In this document: positions 21,850 through 30,486 of the stretch, one piece after another
Numbering within the stretch: position 1 is the first letter of the stretch
Layout: each line of letters starts with the position of its first letter
Origin: a virus
Length of the DNA: 31,453 bases
IMG/VR virus record: IMGVR_UViG_3300025141_000464
Location: 1 to 31,453 of that record
Reading direction: 5' to 3' (one strand)
Notes under the pieces: model-generated
What the model was told of the DNA's origin: nothing
Database searches by the model: none
What the model saw: only the letters and a program-made list of their open reading frames with translations
Made by a program: the position numbers and the translations under genes

Positions 21850-23661
21850 TTAGCTAGTGGCTCCAGCCTCACCAAGGAGTCCGCGAACGATAACTAGACC
21901 GTACATATCGGGACGAACCATCTTCTTGGCGTAACGAGTCATGACTCCCTTACGGGGCACGAAGTCGTCTGGCCCAAAGATAGTGGGTGTGGTCTGCAGT
22001 GGCACATAAGGTGCGTACACATATCCGCTTTCAAGGAAAGAAGATCCGCGACGACCAACCAAGACAACCGAACGTGGGAAGTAGGGGTCTACCATCACGT
22101 CAAACTTCTTGGAAAGGCTTCCGACCTTAACAGCTCCAATGGAGCCCTTATCGTCATCAGCTGTGACACTTGCACGGAATCCGGCAGTAAACTCAAGGAC
22201 GTTAGCAACTTCGGGTCCGCAGACGACGAAGTTAGCTCCACCACGAAGAGTCTTTCTGTGGATCTGGGCGGAAACATCATTGATTGTCTCAACGAGTGTC
22301 TCATACCACTCACTAACTGTACCTGTGAAGTCAGGGGCAGCAGAGCTTGCACCAACTTCCTTACCAGTTTCACGCTCCACGAACAAGCCGGGAGAACGGG
22401 ACCAGTAGTAGGTTCCAGCAGTAGCTAAAGTTACAAGATCCGCAAGAATCTCGCGGTCAATCTCAAGAGCAATCTGCTCAGAGAGAATACTTGTAAGCTC
22501 AACCTCAGCATCAAGGTTGTGGTAAGCGTTAAGATCTTGTCCTAACTCTGGAGTCCACTTAGCCTTAAGCTTCTTGGTCATAGCCGTCACAGCCACAGAA
22601 TCAACTTTAATGTCAATTTCTGGGATACGAGGCTCGCCTTCCAGTCCCCATGTAGCCGCACCGACAACAGAACCAAGCGCTGTAGAAGCGTTGAACTGAT
22701 CATCGATTGGGAACGTGAGTTCCATCTCAACTGCTGATGCACTTAAGGTGCTAACAATACCGTTCGTGCCGTTATCGAATGGCGTAGAACCACTCTTTTG
22801 GGCGAAAACCAGCGTCATCTTCCAATTTGCATTTGAAGGATCCTGTCCGGTTGAACCAGAAGAAATTCTAGTCAAACGACGAACAAGCTTGACGTTGTCT
22901 GTGACTGCGGTTTCAGTGTTAGAACCGAGCGCAATAGCAGGAAGGTTGTTGATATCCAACTGCTCAAAGTTGCCATCAGAAGAACCAGTCTGCTCAGCAA
23001 CAACAACCAGTGTACCAGAAAGGTCTGGGTCGTAAGAGCAAAGGCTATCAAGAGTAGCCTGATCCTTAGTGGAAAGCTGAGGATAGTCACTTGCAACAGA
23101 GTTTACTGCGCCAGAAGCAACAATAGTTAACTCTGCCATCTCCAGACGTCGGGCTGAACCAGTAGCAGAAGCATAACCGTTATTTAACGCATAAGGGCCT
23201 GCCTCAGCGTTATCACCGGTTAGCGATACACCACCAGTTAACTGCGAACCAACCACGCCGCCACCATAGAGCGACTCTTCTGTAGAGCCATATCCAAGAC
23301 GTGGGAGACCACCACCATCAGTAGATGTAGTGAAATCCAGGAAGAAAATGAGTCCACTAGGAAGACTCATGGGCTGAACGCTAACAAGATCGTTAGCGAT
23401 CAATCCTGCGAAAACGCGACGGACGATGGGGAATGCGACGGCTGCGAAACCTTCAACATCACCACTTGCCATTGCGCTACTCTCGCGAAGTAGCTCTTTT
23501 GCTTGATTCTCAAGCAGGCGAGCCATACCGTTTTTGCCGCGCTCTGTTTCAAGGCCTTCTAGAAGCCCTGTGCGCTGCCACTTTTCAATTAATGCGTGCC
23601 CTTCGGAACGCATATCACGATTAACAATACCTTCTGTTAATCTTTCGACAATACCAGCCAT
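21850..23661 (-). CDS. major capsid protein (gp23-like)
   Basis: A 603-residue HK97-fold major head protein of the T4 gp23 type. Diagnostic block: FPIVRRVFAGLIANDLVSVQ (76-95) followed by PMSLPSGLIFFLDF, as in gp23 proteins. Later landmarks: DIKVDSVAVTAMTKKLKAKW, ELGQDLNAYHNLDAEVELTS, FVVCGPEVANVLE, VDPYFPRSVVLVGRRG, and the C-terminal YAPYVPLQTTPTIFGPDDFV followed by RKGVMTRYAKKMVRPDMYG. The first 65 residues are helical and charged, matching the gp23 propeptide removed by the prohead protease; the protease gene is not in this window. A Gly/Ser-rich insertion at about 105-250 probably forms a surface domain. ATG at 23661 with the longest ribosome-site match in the window. It follows the scaffold gene directly. 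Confidence 0.94.
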   Translation of the reverse strand: MAGIVERLTEGIVNRDMRSEGHALIEKWQRTGLLEGLETERGKNGMARLLENQAKELLRESSAMASGDVEGFAAVAFPIVRRVFAGLIANDLVSVQPMSLPSGLIFFLDFTTSTDGGGLPRLGYGSTEESLYGGGVVGSQLTGGVSLTGDNAEAGPYALNNGYASATGSARRLEMAELTIVASGAVNSVASDYPQLSTKDQATLDSLCSYDPDLSGTLVVVAEQTGSSDGNFEQLDINNLPAIALGSNTETAVTDNVKLVRRLTRISSGSTGQDPSNANWKMTLVFAQKSGSTPFDNGTNGIVSTLSASAVEMELTFPIDDQFNASTALGSVVGAATWGLEGEPRIPEIDIKVDSVAVTAMTKKLKAKWTPELGQDLNAYHNLDAEVELTSILSEQIALEIDREILADLVTLATAGTYYWSRSPGLFVERETGKEVGASSAAPDFTGTVSEWYETLVETINDVSAQIHRKTLRGGANFVVCGPEVANVLEFTAGFRASVTADDDKGSIGAVKVGSLSKKFDVMVDPYFPRSVVLVGRRGSSFLESGYVYAPYVPLQTTPTIFGPDDFVPRKGVMTRYAKKMVRPDMYGLVIVRGLLGEAGATS

Positions 23662-23667
23662 TTTTAA

Positions 23668-23678
23668 ATCACCTCCTT
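23668..23678 (-). promoter_or_regulatory. near-perfect ribosome binding site of the major capsid gene
   Basis: AAGGAGGTGAT on the minus strand is complementary to eleven bases of the usual 16S rRNA 3' end, seven bases before the ATG. No other gene here has so long a match, in keeping with the capsid protein being the most abundant virion product. Confidence 0.8.
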
Positions 23679-23697
23679 ATAATATAATGATTTTTGT

Positions 23698-24843
23698 TTA
23701 TTTTATTCCAGCTAGTCTCTTCATCCTTTCTTGGAAAGGATCAGAGGCTGACCTCTCGCTACGAGAGGCGCGAATTACAGATGAACTAGAACGACGATTA
23801 ATTGCTTCGCTCAGCGATTGTGGTCCGCGCTTAGGCGTTGACTGCGCTGTGCTTTGAAGCGTATCAAAAATTGTTCTTGCTTCTGTAACTGAACCGGCGC
23901 GCGAAATAGCTTCGACAATTGTATCTTTTTGTCGCTCATTTAAGGAGGTATTTCTCAAAACACGGTTCGTGTAAAGCAGGCGAGCATTGGAAAGATTTAC
24001 ATCTTGTAAACTTTCTTTCAACTCATTTGTTGCCTGCTTATATTGTTTGTTTTGCTCTTTGAGTTGATTATTTTCAAAAACCAACTCTTCTTGAGCCTTC
24101 TTCATAACTTCTAATTCTTCAGCCACTTCTGTACTGCGGCGGTGGGCTAGTTCTTTTTCCATTTCCCACCTCATATCATAATCGGAGCGGCCGGCCCAAC
24201 CAGATAATTCAGCGCCCATATCAACAGTGAGCTTTTCCATAATCGCATCTGATATAGAATCAACATCAAGTTGCTCATCCATACCACCATCTTCAGAGTC
24301 TTCAAATTCTTTAGACTCAGCAGTTTCCAATTCCGCCTGTTCCTCACCTGCAGTTTCGCCGCTGACATCTTCCGCTTCGTCTTCGGATAGAATATTCAAA
24401 ATATCATTTTCGTTTAATTCAAGCTCAAGCTCTTCCTGTTCTGTTATTTCAGACTCAAGAGCCTGAATGGCTTCCTGAATTGCATCCAAATTAATATTTA
24501 CTTCAACATTCTCTCCCTCTGCCGGCAGATTATTAAAGCCTGTACCGTCTTTGTTGCTTAAATTATCAATAGCAGCTAGCGGAATATCTTCAGCCACTTC
24601 TTCTTGTTCTGCTTCATCGGCCAAAGGGTCTATCTCGGGCGATGCCAAAGGATCATCAGCCAAAGGATCTGCAGTGGTGCCGGCGTCAAGTTCACCGCCA
24701 AGCTCATCTTGCTCAATAAGCTGTTGTAATGTTTGACGAACTTCGTCAGAATATTTTTCAATAATAGAAGCCTCGGCATTTTTCATGGCGGCCTCTCTGA
24801 GTGCTTTTGCGTCAACAATAGCTTCTTTTAATAAACTAGACAT
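23698..24843 (-). CDS. prohead core scaffold protein (gp22-like)
   Basis: A 381-residue, strongly acidic, helical protein directly upstream of the capsid gene, the place of T4 gene 22. Residues 1-45 are helical (LLKEAIVDAKALREAAMKNA), about 48-210 are very rich in Glu and Asp with little order, about 225-300 form a coiled coil (ELAHRRSTEVAEELEVMKKA, then QEELVFENNQLKEQNKQYKQ), and the end carries TSLNERQKDTIVEAISRAGS, TEARTIFDTLQST, then a basic Ser/Arg tail ending ERMKRLAGIK. This C-terminal helix and the LAGI ending resemble gp22-type scaffolds. It would form the inner prohead core and be digested during maturation. ATG at 24843 with AGGAG upstream. Confidence 0.85.
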   Translation of the reverse strand: MSSLLKEAIVDAKALREAAMKNAEASIIEKYSDEVRQTLQQLIEQDELGGELDAGTTADPLADDPLASPEIDPLADEAEQEEVAEDIPLAAIDNLSNKDGTGFNNLPAEGENVEVNINLDAIQEAIQALESEITEQEELELELNENDILNILSEDEAEDVSGETAGEEQAELETAESKEFEDSEDGGMDEQLDVDSISDAIMEKLTVDMGAELSGWAGRSDYDMRWEMEKELAHRRSTEVAEELEVMKKAQEELVFENNQLKEQNKQYKQATNELKESLQDVNLSNARLLYTNRVLRNTSLNERQKDTIVEAISRAGSVTEARTIFDTLQSTAQSTPKRGPQSLSEAINRRSSSSVIRASRSERSASDPFQERMKRLAGIK

Positions 24844-24909
24844 GCAGGTGCTCCTAAAAAAATACTAATTCAAAATAAATAGTATTCCTCATGCGAAAAA
24901 GCAAATATA

Positions 24910-25212
24910 TTAATCGTAGTCTGCACGTAGAGATGCGGCGTATTCTGCAGTCCACTTTTCACCATCCAGCACCCCAATAAAATATTCTAAAACTTCTGCT
25001 ACTGAAAGGCTTAAGTCCGGTTGGTGAGCACTTTTTAGCTGTGCTATCTGCTCGTCGCTCACCGAGCGCTCTTTCATCAATCTATTAAATTCTAATTCAG
25101 TATTGTTTGGTCGCGACAAAGAAAACTGCAACCATTCATCAGTTGTGTCTTCGGTGTAGTCATAGAAGGCGTCGTTTAATATTTCAATCAATTTTTCGCT
25201 AGTGAATGACAT
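24910..25212 (-). CDS. small acidic protein of unknown function
   Basis: A 100-residue acidic protein between the beta-propeller and scaffold genes. It looks wholly helical: EKLIEILNDAFYDYTEDTTD at the start, a Leu/Arg-rich middle (FNRLMKERSVSDEQIAQLKS), and LSVAEVLEYFIGVLDGEKWT near the end. No signal peptide, metal site or membrane segment is seen. ATG at 25212, ten bases after the upstream stop, with AGGAA as ribosome site. From position it may be a head assembly factor or a fibre chaperone, but nothing in the sequence shows which. Confidence 0.6.
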   Translation of the reverse strand: MSFTSEKLIEILNDAFYDYTEDTTDEWLQFSLSRPNNTELEFNRLMKERSVSDEQIAQLKSAHQPDLSLSVAEVLEYFIGVLDGEKWTAEYAASLRADYD

Positions 25213-25222
25213 TTGTTATTTC

Positions 25223-26419
25223 CTACTGTGAAGTATTGTGCACGTTAAAGGCGATCGCATGATATGTTCTGTTGGTGGTTGCGGAAATATCGAATGAGGT
25301 CCACGTACCTCCGTTGTTGGTACTAACATAGAAGGAGCGGTCTCCGACAGCTACCCAGCTACCATTGTTGTCGCATGCTACGTCCTTCATCGTCCTATAT
25401 GTAGTGCCGCCATCCACGCTCACGGCGCGAGATTCAGTCCAACTTTCAGCATTGTCATCACTAGTCCAAACATAGCCAGAATCACCCACCGTGATCCAGT
25501 TACCAGACATGTCCGTAGCAACGCCATTCATTGCACGATTGGTTCCGGCGCCGTAAAAGGGGCCCCAATCCATACCCTTCCCGCCGTCGACAGTGTTGCT
25601 GGATGTTAAATTATCTTTGTTGGTGGCGACCGATGTCGCTACCCATTTGCCAGCGCCATAGCCGATATTGGATTTTTGTTTATTGGTTCCGGCGTCATCA
25701 TATGTCAATTCCCATTCGGCGCCTGGAGAATCACCGTGACCCATACCGCCACTGTGGTTCACCCACATATCTCCTCCGTCGTTACCAACGGTGAGAACAT
25801 AAACACCATCAGCTGCACTACCGCTTCCGTTTGATACTGGGCCTCGGACAAAACTATTGGTACCACTAGCATCAAATCCTCTATATACTGTATTCCAATT
25901 AGCAGTGTCTGTCATAGATCCTGAAACATAATACGCATAACAGGAATTATTGGCGCCTGCCACCGTCCATGATGCAGATGTGGCGCCTGCATTAACATGA
26001 TGATGAGTGCTATACCCGTATGTGGGGAAATCATAGATGCCTTGTGGATCAACGTCTTCCCAGTTATCACTCCCAGATGGCACCCAGTTATCAGATCCAT
26101 CAGAAACCGCTACCCGAAGAGGGCGCGCGGTTTGACTGGCGGCCATAGTCCAAGCCTCGTTGCCAGCCGAATCGTATCCCCAGGCAACATCGCGATGTAC
26201 GCTGCTTCCCAAGTCCACCAGATGCCAGTGACCAACATTGTCGAGGGATCCCGTATTCCACCAATATTCTCCGCTGGCGCCGCATGCTATAGCCACGCGC
26301 CAAGTGCTGCCTGCAGCGGGCGTTGTGGCGCCATTAATTCCCTCAATGTTGCTTTTCGCAACACCATTAATTCCCTCAATGCTGGAGGCGGCAACACCAT
26401 TAACCCCCTCATACGCCAT
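25223..26419 (-). CDS. putative beta-propeller (Asp-box) virion adhesin
   Basis: A 398-residue protein whose N-terminus has three 11-residue units (EGVNGVAASSI, EGINGVAKSNI, EGINGATTPAA; residues 4-36), probably a trimerising or attachment stalk. The rest is Trp, Gly, Asp and Ser-rich and repeatedly reads strand-turn-strand with WxVAxxxG-type steps. Two Asp-box-like turns are clear: TSDDNAESW (319-327) and STNNGGTW (366-373), each followed by the expected strand, as in sialidase-like or Ycf48-like propellers. A HHH run occurs at 139-141. No sialidase catalytic Arg triad can be assigned, so binding rather than cleavage of glycans is favoured. It begins by a TAATG junction with the long fibre gene, so both are probably made together. 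Receptor binding is inference. Confidence 0.62.
   Translation of the reverse strand: MAYEGVNGVAASSIEGINGVAKSNIEGINGATTPAAGSTWRVAIACGASGEYWWNTGSLDNVGHWHLVDLGSSVHRDVAWGYDSAGNEAWTMAASQTARPLRVAVSDGSDNWVPSGSDNWEDVDPQGIYDFPTYGYSTHHHVNAGATSASWTVAGANNSCYAYYVSGSMTDTANWNTVYRGFDASGTNSFVRGPVSNGSGSAADGVYVLTVGNDGGDMWVNHSGGMGHGDSPGAEWELTYDDAGTNKQKSNIGYGAGKWVATSVATNKDNLTSSNTVDGGKGMDWGPFYGAGTNRAMNGVATDMSGNWITVGDSGYVWTSDDNAESWTESRAVSVDGGTTYRTMKDVACDNNGSWVAVGDRSFYVSTNNGGTWTSFDISATTNRTYHAIAFNVHNTSQ
26330..26410. repeat. 33-bp direct repeats encoding the propeller's N-terminal units
   Basis: Three tandem copies, the third incomplete, of a 33-base unit encode E-G-I/V-N-G-V-A-x-S-x-I. The plus strand shows ACACCATTAA followed by a CCC-type step and CCTCAATGYTG-like spacing in each copy. 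Copy number may vary between related phages. Confidence 0.75.
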
Positions 26420-29400
26420 TACGCAACCTCAATTATCGTACTATCGGGACAGAAGTAAATCGTATTTCCATCAACTGCCCATCCAATAACCTGAACAAAG
26501 TCTCCATCTGTATCGGGTGCAGTCTGTTCGGGAACGTTGTGTCCAGACGTTTCAGCTTCGGGAGTGTAAAGTCTGCCCCCAACGGTCCAAGTTGGAAAAT
26601 TAGTGTCTGCGCGCAAAAAGCCTTTCAATAAGAACACGCCGGTGGCATCAGCTGATATGTCTGCCGTGGCCATGGCAACACATGACGTTGTTGCTACAGC
26701 AGTCGCGACAGCTTTCCACATCTTACCATCGGACTTAAAGTAGACGCATTCGCCAGTTTCCAAATCTTCTCCTGCTGTGAACGTGGCTGTGACTCCGGAA
26801 GCAACAGTGTCAGCAGGGCTGGAGTCATAGTGAGTATATCCAGCGACAAAAGAGTTAGTAGTAACAGATAGATTACCAGCGACCGTTGTGGTAGAAGCCG
26901 CACCATTACCAATTGTTGCGTCTACCTCATCTTCGACATCTCCATCTGTAATAACGAGCCCTGGTTGAGTCTCCCCATCGTGCGAAGCAACAGATAGAGT
27001 TAACTTACCACCTTCTTGGCCATTCGTATGGACGGCAACCGATCCAGTAATAGCTGCAAAACATATATTGTGTTCACTTGCATCATCAGCGAAGAACTCA
27101 ATTTTTCCTGCGACGTCGTTTGCGGCGCCGGCAGCACCTTTATCCATAACAAAACGAAGTCTGGGGCCGGTAGCGTCGTTAGACGTGTTCTTGATTATAA
27201 ATAAAGGATCTTCCGCGTTTGTCGATTGAAATGTAGCTGTATCGGCGGTTACTGTTAAAGAGGTACCGGCCATCTTTAGATCATTGGTGCCATCCTCGTC
27301 ATATTCAATAGTCCAATCATCATTAGAGCCGAAAATCAGAGTTTTATCATCGACAAGCTTGACCGTATTTGAGAATGTGACAGTTCCGCCATCGCCAATC
27401 GTAATAGCATCATCGCCATCAGTATACTCAATAAGAGGAGTTTTTAAGCTTGTGGTGGCTAACACAGAGCCGCTAGCTCTAACATCAGCATTGTAAAATG
27501 CGTGGCCAACGACCTCAAGCGTACCCGAACCTGAAGCGTTTGTGAAAGTTACGCCTTGTAAAGTAGACGAGCCATTAACTGTAGCGTTTCCGGTAACGTT
27601 TAAGGCTGCACCCATGAAAGCATTTCCAACAGCTTGTAGCGTGCCAGACCCTGATAGATTTGTAACACCAGCTAGTGCCCCTACGTTTGAAATACCTCCG
27701 TTATTAACATTAATGCCATTACATGAAAGCTGGGCATCTTCATCGAACCCTCTATTTCCGGCACCACCAACTGTTAGCGCTAATCCCTTAAGTCCCACAG
27801 TACCAGAAACAAAACCGGGAGCGCTCACTACCGATGCGGCACCTGCGCCAATTGTCACATCAAGCTCACCATCAGCGTCACCATCTTGAATTACCAATCC
27901 AGCAGTAGAGGTGCCATCGTTCTCAGCAACTGATATAGTTAACTTACCACCTTCCTGGCCATTAGTGTGAACTTTGACCTGCGACTTGATTTCAGAGAAT
28001 TTTACTTGATCTTGGTTTGCATCATCTGCGTAGAATTCGATAATACCCGCAACATCATTTGCTGCACCAGCAGCGCCCTTGTCTTTAACAAATCTTAGTC
28101 GGGCACCGTTCGCGTCATTGGTATAGTTCTTAATTATAACTAAAGGATCGGTTGAAGTTTCCGCTGTAAAAGTAACAGTCTCAGCGTTCATCTCAAAAGT
28201 GGTACCGGCCATCTTAAGAGCATCATCACCGTCCTCATCGTACTCAATTGACCAGTCTTCACCGGTGCCGAAATAGAGCTTCTTGTCGTCTATGATAGTT
28301 GTGTGTTGGCTTAGTTTGATCCTTTCACTAGAGTTTGTCGTATCAAACGTCATGTAAGCGTTATTAGCTTCTTCGACTACAAGTGCGCTTCCCTGATTGT
28401 CTGGGATTTTGATAGAGTTTTCTCCCGCTTTTGTAAACTGAAGTGCTCCATCACCAGCAGCCAACGAAACGGCTCCGGTAACATTAACAGCTGCACCAAA
28501 AAATGCATTGCCTACAACTTCTAAAGTGCCAGAGCCAGATGCGTTTGTAAAAGTTACGCCTTGGGCGCTCGTCGTGCCGGCAAGAGTTGCATTTCCAGAT
28601 ACATTCAATGTGTTTCCAAACGTAACCGCGCCAACAGCTTGTAACGTACCTGACCCTGATAGATTTGTGAAAGTACTTCCAGCGCTTGCGGCCGCCCACG
28701 TTGGAACACCGCTAGCAAGGGTCAAAACTTGATCGTCGTCTCCCTTTGCCAACCTTTGAAGATTGTTAGAATTACGATAATATATATCCCCGTCAGCATC
28801 GGAACCTAAAGCAAACCCGCCATTTGGTATATCTAAGTCGCCTGCAATTGTAGTAAGGGAGTCGGCGCCTGCACCAATAGTTACATCGATTTCGCCGTCT
28901 GCATTACCGTCTTGCAGTTTGAGACCAGTGGTAACTGTGCCGTCATGCTCTGCGACTTTAAACTCTAATGTGCCACCTTCGGCGCCGCCTGTCATATCAG
29001 AGATCTTGCCAACGACCGCAGCATACATATGAACATTATCACCATCGTCTTCGCTAACAAACGCTATATTTCCAACGACATCGTTATCGGCCACACTGGT
29101 GCCGTTTTTAGTGAACTGTAGTGCGGGGCCGTTGGCATCAGCATTTGTATTTTTAATCTCAACACTAGGCTTCTCAGAGGTTGAGCTGGCGATAACGACA
29201 GAAGGCCCATCAATCGTAACAGCTGTTGATGCATTTATATCGACTGTTGGGGCCGTCATGTCAAGCGTTGTGCCCGCATTAATCTCAAGGTGTCCGTTTG
29301 AGGAGGCATAGATCTCTTCTCCGCCACCAACATCGTGAAACTTCAATTTGGTTGTAAGTAGAAGCGCTAGCTCATCCTCTGACGCATCATAAAGGACACC

Positions 29401-30486
29401 CTCGTTAGTGGTGGCGCTGTAGATTCTAACATCAACACCAGTGTCATCAAGGCCAAAGGTGACGTTGCCAGATACGTTTAGTGTACTTCCAAAAGTAGTC
29501 GCACCGACAGCCTGCAATGTACCGGAGCCTGACAAGTTTGTAAAGGTGTTTCCAGCAGAAGCGTCCGCCCACGATGGAACTCCACTAGCAAGGGTTAAAA
29601 CTTGAGAATCAGACCCTTTTGCTAGCCTTTGAAGGTTGTTAGAATTACGGTAGTATATATCTCCATCCGCATCGGAGCCCAGTGCAAAGCCGCCATTGGG
29701 TATATCTAGATCGCCAGCAATTGTCACAAGAGAGTCAGCACCGTTTCCTATCGTTACATCAACCTCGTCTTCTGCTGAGCCATCAGTGATCACTAGTCCT
29801 GGTTGTGTCTCGCCATCGTGAGAAGCAACGGATAAAGTTAGCTTTCCTCCTTCCTGGCCGTTTGTGTGAACCGCAACTTGAGATTTGATTTCACTAAACA
29901 ATACCTGATCTTGACTAGCATCGTCTGCATAAAATTCAATTATTCCAGCTACATCGTTGGCCGCGCCTGCGGCGCCTTTATCTTTAACGAACCTTAAACG
30001 AGCACCATTAGCATCGCTATTGGTGTTTTTGATGATAACCAGCGGATCTGTTGAATTTGCAGATTGCAGTGTATGAGCATCGCCGGTTATAGTTAAATCA
30101 CCAGTAGCAGTAATATCTGTTGCGCCGGCAATAGCACCAGCATTTGTAATTCCAGTATCTTGAAGATTAAGTCCGCCGGCCGTTGTGATAGCACCAACAC
30201 AAGAAAGCGTGCTTGAACCAGAAATAGAGCCAGTAGCCGCTATAGTGGTGCCAAAAGTTGCGGCGCCGACTGATTGAAAAGTACCGGAACCAGAGATATT
30301 AGTAAGGCCGGCAATAGTGCCAACATTTGTAATTCCAGTACCTTGAAGATTTAGTCCCCCAGCAGTCGTAATTGCCCCAACACACGAAACCGTACTAGCG
30401 CCACTCACAGCGCCTGTTATATTTAGAGTACTTCCAAAATACCCAGCACCTACAATTTCAATTGTGGTTGATCCAGAAATTGGCAT
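26419..30486 (-). CDS. long modular fibre protein built from repeats
   Basis: A 1355-residue beta-rich fibre protein. Short turns of the type ISGSGTLQAVG/ATFGSTLNVSG recur throughout (about 1-95, 315-342, 605-665, 940-1010), as in trimeric beta-helical shafts. A module beginning DPLVIIKN and containing RLRFVKDKGAAGAANDVAG, then HTNGQEGGKLTLSVA, occurs at about 147-258, 780-886 and 1093-1202, with a diverged copy at 439-547. A second module with GFALGSDADGDIYYRNSNN and LQRLAKG occurs at 258-342 and 549-633. The last 145 residues form a distinct domain (GECVYFKSDGKMWKAV, LKGFLRADTNF, VQVIGWAVDGNTIYFCPD) resembling small beta-sandwich domains of other phage fibres. TAATG junctions link it to genes on both sides. 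Tail versus head attachment cannot be decided. Confidence 0.78.
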   Translation of the reverse strand: MPISGSTTIEIVGAGYFGSTLNITGAVSGASTVSCVGAITTAGGLNLQGTGITNVGTIAGLTNISGSGTFQSVGAATFGTTIAATGSISGSSTLSCVGAITTAGGLNLQDTGITNAGAIAGATDITATGDLTITGDAHTLQSANSTDPLVIIKNTNSDANGARLRFVKDKGAAGAANDVAGIIEFYADDASQDQVLFSEIKSQVAVHTNGQEGGKLTLSVASHDGETQPGLVITDGSAEDEVDVTIGNGADSLVTIAGDLDIPNGGFALGSDADGDIYYRNSNNLQRLAKGSDSQVLTLASGVPSWADASAGNTFTNLSGSGTLQAVGATTFGSTLNVSGNVTFGLDDTGVDVRIYSATTNEGVLYDASEDELALLLTTKLKFHDVGGGEEIYASSNGHLEINAGTTLDMTAPTVDINASTAVTIDGPSVVIASSTSEKPSVEIKNTNADANGPALQFTKNGTSVADNDVVGNIAFVSEDDGDNVHMYAAVVGKISDMTGGAEGGTLEFKVAEHDGTVTTGLKLQDGNADGEIDVTIGAGADSLTTIAGDLDIPNGGFALGSDADGDIYYRNSNNLQRLAKGDDDQVLTLASGVPTWAAASAGSTFTNLSGSGTLQAVGAVTFGNTLNVSGNATLAGTTSAQGVTFTNASGSGTLEVVGNAFFGAAVNVTGAVSLAAGDGALQFTKAGENSIKIPDNQGSALVVEEANNAYMTFDTTNSSERIKLSQHTTIIDDKKLYFGTGEDWSIEYDEDGDDALKMAGTTFEMNAETVTFTAETSTDPLVIIKNYTNDANGARLRFVKDKGAAGAANDVAGIIEFYADDANQDQVKFSEIKSQVKVHTNGQEGGKLTISVAENDGTSTAGLVIQDGDADGELDVTIGAGAASVVSAPGFVSGTVGLKGLALTVGGAGNRGFDEDAQLSCNGINVNNGGISNVGALAGVTNLSGSGTLQAVGNAFMGAALNVTGNATVNGSSTLQGVTFTNASGSGTLEVVGHAFYNADVRASGSVLATTSLKTPLIEYTDGDDAITIGDGGTVTFSNTVKLVDDKTLIFGSNDDWTIEYDEDGTNDLKMAGTSLTVTADTATFQSTNAEDPLFIIKNTSNDATGPRLRFVMDKGAAGAANDVAGKIEFFADDASEHNICFAAITGSVAVHTNGQEGGKLTLSVASHDGETQPGLVITDGDVEDEVDATIGNGAASTTTVAGNLSVTTNSFVAGYTHYDSSPADTVASGVTATFTAGEDLETGECVYFKSDGKMWKAVATAVATTSCVAMATADISADATGVFLLKGFLRADTNFPTWTVGGRLYTPEAETSGHNVPEQTAPDTDGDFVQVIGWAVDGNTIYFCPDSTIIEVA
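26881..27210. repeat. DPLVIIKN-type fibre module, last copy
   Basis: Encodes residues 1093-1202. It shares KGAAGAANDVAG and HTNGQEGGKLTLSVASHDGE with the first copy at 29713-30048, but differs in the middle (SEHNICFAAITGS). A third clear copy is at 27829-28149 and a diverged one at 28846-29172. Confidence 0.75.
27829..28149. repeat. DPLVIIKN-type fibre module, third copy
   Basis: Encodes residues 780-886, with RLRFVKDKGAAGAANDVAG identical to the first copy and a variant end (SVAENDGTSTAGLVIQDGD). Confidence 0.75.
28588..28842. repeat. fibre module repeat, copy 2 (partner at 29461-29715)
   Basis: Encodes residues 549-633 of the fibre, nearly identical in protein to residues 258-342. Differences are mostly at third codon positions, showing an old duplication kept by protein selection or repeated exchange. 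Confidence 0.8.
29461..29715. repeat. fibre module repeat, copy 1 (partner at 28588-28842)
   Basis: Encodes residues 258-342 with the ALGSDADGDIYYRNSNN and LSGSGTLQAVG landmarks; it lies next to the first DPLVIIKN module, as copy 2 lies next to the diverged one, so the whole two-module block was duplicated. Confidence 0.8.
29713..30048. repeat. DPLVIIKN-type fibre module, first copy
   Basis: Encodes residues 147-258; reference copy of the module, running directly into the second repeat type. Confidence 0.75.

Noticed and set aside
25997-26458. Plus-strand open frame of 153 codons opposite the beta-propeller gene
   Set aside because: It crosses the propeller-fibre junction, has unlikely composition and is antisense to a well-supported gene.
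26881-30048. Regularly repeated DNA resembling an array
   Set aside because: Repeats are long, in frame, diverged at third positions and encode fibre modules; there are no short identical repeats with unique spacers, so this is not CRISPR.
26419-30486. Possible target of a diversity-generating retroelement
   Set aside because: No reverse transcriptase or template repeat is present, and the copies differ mainly at synonymous sites rather than at A residues.
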